Origin: Pelomyxa schiedti
Lineage: Eukaryota > Evosea > Pelobiontida > Pelomyxidae
Reading direction: 5' to 3'
Length of the DNA: 64,000 bases
Assembly: GCA_020536535.1 (NCBI GenBank)
Contig: JAHLWZ010000666.1
Span: 39,717-103,716 of the forward strand
This document shows, piece after piece, positions 58,710 to 64,000 of the stretch; the stretch's first letter is position 1; each line of letters starts with the position of its first letter. The notes under the pieces are model-generated. The model searched no databases. It was not told the DNA's origin and saw only the letters and a program-made list of their open reading frames with translations. A program made the position numbers and the translations under genes.

Positions 58710-59813
58710 ATGGACGACAAAGCCAAGCACGTGGAAGCAGAAGGGGACGCGGGGCCTACTACTACTGTAGTAGGCTCGCACGGCTGCGAGCTCACCATCC
58801 GCGACAGCACGTCGCGCGACCGCCGCGTCGTCTCGCTCTCCTCGTCCTCCTCGTTGCCGTTGCCCCTGCTCTCGTCCCCGTCCCCACTGCCCTCGTCCGC
58901 CCCCGTAGCCTCGGCCCCCTCGTCGATCTTCGCTGCCCCGATGCCCGTGCCGATGCCGATGCCGATGCACGTGCCCGCTACTAGCAGCGCGACTGTTTCG
59001 GGGGCGGGAGGTGGGGGCGCGGAGCTGCTGCCGTTCCCACAATTCGTGTCGCTGCCGCCGTTTGTGGTGCGCGGCGTTGGTCCCACTGGCAATGTGGCTT
59101 CCCATAATGACAGTAACGAGGCCAGGCAGCCATGGCGGGACGACACCCCCAAAACCAAAAACAACAAGGACGACGACGACGACGACCACAACAACAACGA
59201 AGACTACGACGACGACGACGACGTCGTCGATGTGGAGGAGGGTGTTGGGGGTAATGGCGAAGATAGCGCCAGGAATTCCTCGCTGTCATCCTCGTCGTCG
59301 CTATCCCCCCTGTCCAGGTGGAGCAGGAATTCCCCTTCGCAGAAGTCACAGAGGGGCAGTAGCAGCAGAGCAGTTGGGAAGCAGAACCAATCGAAAAGAA
59401 GAGGAGGGGCCGCAGGGGGAGGGGGAAGCAGGGGCGGGAGCAGGTGCTTGAATGTGTTGAGGTACTCCGCTTTGTATGCATGCACTGCTGTGCCTAGTGC
59501 TTTGTTCGGCTGCTTCATTGGTTGGGCTTTTGGTGCTAGAATTGCTGCACATCCGTGGGTATGTTGTTGTTGCTTCCTTGTTTGTTTCTTTTTTGCTTGC
59601 TTGCTTGTTTGTTGTTATGGCAGGTTCTTTGTTTTTGCTTTCCTGATTTCCTTTTCTCAGGTATCTCGTGGAGTGAGAGTGGTTTTACTCACACTGGTAG
59701 CTGGAGCTTGGTTCCGGGCACACACACCCCGTGCAAAACATTTCAAGGTTACTGTATCTGTGACATCTTTCTCTCTGGGGATGCTTCCCTGGCTATCGAT
59801 TTTGAAATGGTGA
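58710..59813 (+). CDS. disordered acidic protein with C-terminal membrane segments
   Basis: Two exons (58710-59558, 59661-59813) give 333 residues. The N-terminal 230 residues are low complexity: Ser/Pro-rich, an MPVPMPMPM repeat, Asp/Asn-rich runs and a basic Gly/Arg-rich patch. Two or three hydrophobic segments follow (YSALYACTAVPSALFGCFIG, VRVVLLTLVAGAW, LGMLPWLSIL). The 102-nt intron has GT-AG ends but is a multiple of three and lacks a stop in frame, so a retained form would add 34 residues. AATAAA lies at 59857-59862. No family is recognised. Confidence 0.65.
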   Translation: MDDKAKHVEAEGDAGPTTTVVGSHGCELTIRDSTSRDRRVVSLSSSSSLPLPLLSSPSPLPSSAPVASAPSSIFAAPMPVPMPMPMHVPATSSATVSGAGGGGAELLPFPQFVSLPPFVVRGVGPTGNVASHNDSNEARQPWRDDTPKTKNNKDDDDDDHNNNEDYDDDDDVVDVEEGVGGNGEDSARNSSLSSSSSLSPLSRWSRNSPSQKSQRGSSSRAVGKQNQSKRRGGAAGGGGSRGGSRCLNVLRYSALYACTAVPSALFGCFIGWAFGARIAAHPWVCCCCFLVCFFFACLLVCCYGRFFVFAFLISFSQVSRGVRVVLLTLVAGAWFRAHTPRAKHFKVTVSVTSFSLGMLPWLSILKW

Positions 59814-60089
59814 CACCTTTAAGAGCCTCACCTCAATTGTACTTTTTTTTAACTTCAATAAAAACGCTTGCACCTGTGGTGCAAAAAAAGCCAAAGAAAG
59901 ATGATGACGTTGGCCAATGTAATACATGTGGCTGGGACCAACAGACGAGGGCTACTAAACCGAAATTAACCTAATCTTCGGCACTGAAAAAACCAAAGGA
60001 CGCTCAGGCTGGCTAGGTGCCGGATTAATCAAGTGACAGAAGGGCAACACACAGGTTTTTTTTTTTGAAATTCCTAGTGCTTGGGGGTG

Positions 60090-61366
60090 TCAATTTGTGG
60101 TAAAAGGGGCTGGTTGTTCTGGAATTTTGAGGAGTTTGTGCTGTGTGCTATTTGTCTGCCTCCACCTCTGGAATATAACTACAATAACAATGGCTATCAA
60201 TGCTGCACTCACAATCAGAACTCCAACAAAAATGATGATAAGGGACCACTGATCACCCTGAGTAGTGGAGGATGATGAGGATGTAAGATTTTCTGTGGAG
60301 GAGTGAGGAAGAAAAGAAAGAAAAGAATAGGTTAGTGGCTAGGTTTGTGTTGACCTGGGTATTGGTAATCAGAAACTATGGACAGTGATACAATCTTTGT
60401 GTAATAGGGGAAGTCCTCTATGGCGTTTGATGTCCCAGTGGATGTGTTCGTTACACAGAGTTGGCTTCGTAATGAGGTATAGTAGGCAACCATATACAAA
60501 ACGTGGTTTCCCTCGTCAAAATCGAGTCCAACAGCGTAGCTGGCACTGAGCCCAAGAGGGCCTATGGTTGTTGGTTGGGCTGTATTTGGGTCAACTCTGA
60601 CAAGGGTGTCAGAAACAGAGTCCAGAGCATATAATATCCCTTCCGCAGCATTCGAAGTAATTCCAACAAATACTGCCCCAGGTACAGCCCCTACTTCTGT
60701 TGCCACGACGACATCTGAATATAAATCAAGCTGATAAAGTATAGATATAGTCTCGCTATCAGTAGCTGTAATAAATGCACAGCCGGTCTTGCAGGCACCT
60801 TGACTGTGACTGGAGCCACTCCACCACGTAAGTCCGCTCACAGGAAGAGAGACTTTTATATTGCCGAGAAAGGTAGAAGCACAACTGTCAATATTCACAG
60901 AATAGAGTCCACCAGAGGCATCAATCATGTACATGTAAACTTCATCCTTCGCAAAATCACCAGCAACAAAAGAACTCTCAGAGTCAAGGAAGCACAAGGT
61001 TCGCCAGTCTTTCAGCGACGGGATCATAAAAGTTACAATAATGTGGGATATTGCATCAAAAGCATATGTCAATGTATCCCCTGGATAAGAAGACGACGAC
61101 GTAGAACGAGAAGACGAGGATGCAGAATGAGACGAAGACAATGTTATAGAGTCAGAATGAGACTGAGAAGACACTGAGGAAGAAAAGGAACTAGACTGGC
61201 TTTCTGAACTCAACAAGATACCATTCACACAACACCCTGTAAAAAAAAAGTCAGTAACAGTACATTAATGCCATTGATTATATTTTCGTTCGAAATTCAA
61301 ATTCACTTTACGAGGCAGTCTACCCACAGAGGCCCACAGGAAATAATAGCATGAAGACAATCCCAT
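60090..61366 (-). CDS. type I membrane protein with propeller-like ectodomain
   Basis: Three exons (61324-61366, 60355-61236, 60090-60292) give 375 residues. A signal peptide (MGLSSCYYFLWASVGCCVNG) leads to a Ser-rich stalk and then an ectodomain of repeated strands with the look of a beta-propeller: DASGGLYSVNIDSCAST, EGILYALDSVSDTLVRVDPN, LSASYAVGLDFDEGNHVLYM. One membrane helix follows (WSLIIIFVGVLIVSAALIA) and a short basic cytosolic tail (FQRWRQTNSTQH). The layout is that of a surface or endosomal receptor. No specific family is recognised. The start is close to the next gene on the other strand. Confidence 0.75.
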
Positions 61367-61501
61367 AATCCCGGTGTCTCCATGGCATCGCTGACGCTTG
61401 CGTTGATGTTAATCGGTGTTTCATTTTATCACATTCGCTGCACCTTCTTTTTTTTTCCCGTACTTTCCGACGGTTCAAAGCTTGTGATCATCAAAAACGA
61501 G

Positions 61502-63546
61502 ATGAAGTCAACGGAAAGGAGGAGCGTGGGTTGCACCAACGAATGGGATGAGGTGCCTGACGAAGTAGTGAGGAGGATAGAAGGAATGTTGGTGAGTGAC
61601 ATCACTTCCCTGTTCAACTTTGGTTGCGCTTGCCGCCGTTTCAGATCCTCTTTCCTTGATCTGATTGCGTCCTTTGAATCGGCAGCTGCTCGAAATTGGC
61701 CTTTGGTTGCGACCGCAAAGAAGACAGACGACGCCCCAGAAGCGGAGTCACGACAGGCAAACAGAGGAGCCAACGGAGCCACCACAATTGTGGGAAGTGG
61801 ACCGACATCAGAGTACACTTTGGAAACGGAATTCGGTGAAACTTGCATTGCAACGCGGGAGATTGAGGCCAGGAGGCGTGATGCCCCAACTGAGGCTGCA
61901 GATAGGAGATCTATTGAGAGTATGTTCTTCAGCCTCGTGATATCTAATTTTGGGCACCTTCTTGTAACAAATGTACTCCATAGAGTCACTACCACAGGTT
62001 GTTTCTTGTTTTCTCCCTTCCTGTGGCTTTGGAACAGAGATTTTTTCCTGTTAGAATACTCACATCTTCGGAAGTTGTTCCTGTTGGATGTGTATCCTCT
62101 CCTTCAGTGTGGCTCGTCAGTGGATTGTCTCACGACTTTGAAAGAAGTAGATACCGGTTCTCCCAAGCTGTTGTTGGGATTTTGACAGTCCCAAATATCA
62201 ACTTATTGAAGATGTTGAGGACTGCTGTGGAACGGCTCCTTTTGACACCTGCTTTCCATAAGCTGCATCACTCGTTGCAATTGAGTGTACAAGGGACATA
62301 TGCTGGAGCTTTTTCATCATCACTACACTTTGTCATGCAGTACCCCTGGGAATGGCTTAATCTACAAAAAGTGAATAAGGCTCACTTTTCCTCCTTACGT
62401 AGGAACTTTCCTGTTACCTTCCAAGGGTCTCCCAGAGGCGGAATTGTGAACTTAAGGGGTGCATCATTCTGCCATTCTAGTGTGATAGAAGCAGTCTTCC
62501 GAAACTGTTGTATGATAAGTTCCACTCTTTCCTGGGTGGCAGTAAAAAACCTACTTCTGGATCACTGTGACTTATCTGGAGCAGACATTTCACATGCAAC
62601 CCTAGCTACCCTACATGTAAGAAACTGTTTATTCACCTCTTCGAATATATCACGTGTGTGGATTGAAACCACCAAAGTCAAAGAAGTTGATTATTGTGAT
62701 TTCACTGGTAGCCATTTTGCAAACGCACTCCTCTGGAATGTATCATTTAGAAAAACAAAGTTCTGCAATTCCTCTGAACTAAGGTCCGTGTTTAAAGTGC
62801 CCATTCATGTGCATGGATGTAACTTCATGGGTTCAGACCTACGCGCCTCCAAAATTAGAGTTGCTGTTGACTGCAACTTCCGGAATTCCAGCCTATGCTT
62901 CTCCAAGTTGGGAGACCTGTCATATTCCGACCTGACAGATGCCGATCTCCGTCATTCCGATCTCTCTGAGGCCATTTTGACTGGAGTCAAGATGCAACAC
63001 TGTAGTTTTGCAGGTGCCACTCTTTGCCTTCCACTAATTGCACCCAATGCATCAGTTCTACGTCATACGGCGATTCACTCCACGATACTGAAGATTCCTA
63101 ACCTGCGGAATTGCTACTGGCTATACTCACAGACAAAAGCGCGGACCTTCCGCGTGTTCTATTCCGTGCTGGCCTGGATTGTGCAACTTCTTATTCTACC
63201 AATTTTCAGCCTCTTGATTTCTGAGGCCTTTTGCCGTGCTCTGGCTGGCCACAGTCTGTCTCACGCGGCAGTGACTCAAATTCTGCTGTTTTACGCGGTA
63301 CTTGCCGCGATTACGGGAGCATGGTGCTTCTTTAAGCGCAAATCGGCGCCGGACTGTTGGCTATTTCTTGTAACGTTGGTTTTCCTGTTTCTGACCTGCA
63401 GAGCTCCCACCAAAGAAAGAATGTTGCGTGAATTGATTGCAGGGATTGGTTATGGCATCAGTCTTTCACCCAAGCCAGATTATGTCTCTTTGTGGCCATC
63501 AAAGCATGCTCTCACGGGCGAGTACTTCACAATCAACAAAAAGTAA
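61502..63546 (+). CDS. F-box - pentapeptide repeat membrane protein
   Basis: F-box near the start: EVPDEVVRRIEGMLVSDITS with CACRRFRS. After an intron of about 195 nt (61921-62115) one long frame holds pentapeptide repeats: CDLSGADISHATLATL, CDFTGSHFANALLWNVSF, NFMGSDLRASK, YSDLTDADLRHSDLSEAILT, SFAGATL. These stack into a right-handed helix. The end has about four hydrophobic segments (VLAWIVQLLILPIFSLL, VTQILLFYAVLAAITGAW, WLFLVTLVFLFLTC). ATG 61502 is preferred over 61382, because 61382 lies only 16 bases from the divergent gene; both are in frame. An F-box with pentapeptide repeats and membrane helices suggests a membrane-bound ubiquitin ligase adaptor, which is inference. Confidence 0.78.
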
Positions 63547-64000
63547 AACGTGCCAAATGGTTGCGGCAGAACAATGACAAACAGTGGTAGGAATCCCTGT
63601 GCAACTCCTTTGGACCTCTGCACTATTATTGAAAAACCAAATGACATGGTCTAAACACGGTGCCAAACATACCAAGCAAACAAACACCACTTAATGTCCT
63701 CAACGTCTGACGAGGATTGCAGCGAAAAGGCACACCCCGCGGTATCCCTTGATTGAGGTAGCGAGGTGATCTAAATATTTGGATAGAAAATATAAGCCCG
63801 TTTGGCACCTGTCATTATGTCATCCTCCAGACTCCACTTCCCTGCCGCCTACCTTTGTGAACCCCTCTTTTCCCTAGATTGTCAGAGAGCAAGTTCCAAG
63901 AATCATCGGGGAACTTGGTTCGGGACATAGCCGGCCATTCACAGGAACGGCCGGAGCGTTCATTCTAATGGCCTTTCCTTGAATCACCCGCCGTTGTACC
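63547..64000. other. stretch without a supported gene
   Basis: No exon is supported before the right edge. A short inverted repeat (CCGGCC and GGCCGG at about 63930-63955) is the only structure seen. Confidence 0.45.

Overview
This is nuclear DNA from a microbial eukaryote. Almost every gene is cut by many short GT-AG introns, mostly about 35-110 nt. The products are eukaryotic: Cdc48/p97, a Rab11-type GTPase, TBC-rhodanese, RasGAP-ankyrin, F-box, macro, TKL kinase and tandem CCCH finger proteins. Genes lie tens to hundreds of bases apart on both strands, and AATAAA-type signals follow several stop codons. The gene content would suit an amoebozoan or a related free-living protist, but no marker here fixes the species. 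That placement is inference.

Layout. 1-2 kb: two unrecognised + genes. 2.0-3.4 kb: a Helitron copy carrying a small inverted-repeat insertion and running into a 100-N assembly gap. 5.5-8.5 kb: an SPRY protein and a queuosine-salvage hydrolase (QNG1 family). 8.6-12.4 kb: a divergent pair, an RS-rich protein (-) and a TTP/ZFP36-like CCCH protein (+). 12.6-16.2 kb: TBC1D23-like and macrodomain genes (-). 16.4-19.7 kb: an intronless unknown (+) and an F-box gene (-). 19.8-22.5 kb: a PDAT/LCAT-type acyltransferase with three apparent lesions. 22.6-24.2 kb: two small unknowns (-). 24.65-28.83 kb: a nearly full Helitron whose PIF1-type helicase contains an intron. 28.8-32.4 kb: gene-poor, repeat-rich DNA. 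32.4-38.7 kb: TKL kinase, two unknowns, Rab11-like and PH proteins. 38.8-44.5 kb: C1-metallophosphoesterase and Cdc48 (-). 44.9-48.2 kb: a proline-rich unknown (+) and a DNA/RNA non-specific nuclease (-). 48.6-50.4 kb: a predicted LRR-hemolysin III (PAQR-like) fusion. 50.6-58.5 kb: a block of - genes (unknown, ubiquitin-like, RasGAP-ankyrin, lambda-exonuclease/YqaJ-type nuclease). 58.7-63.5 kb: a membrane protein, a propeller-ectodomain membrane protein and an F-box/pentapeptide-repeat membrane protein.

The genes do not form one pathway. They are mainly housekeeping and regulatory: protein unfolding, membrane traffic, small-GTPase signalling, ubiquitin adaptors, mRNA decay and lipid storage. 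The unusual points are the comparison of the two Helitron copies, a three-member family of small inverted-repeat elements (one abutting a start codon), an intron-split YqaJ-type nuclease gene, and several uncommon domain fusions. Exon boundaries were chosen by eye from splice consensus, reading frame and family similarity. Several 5' ends are therefore uncertain.
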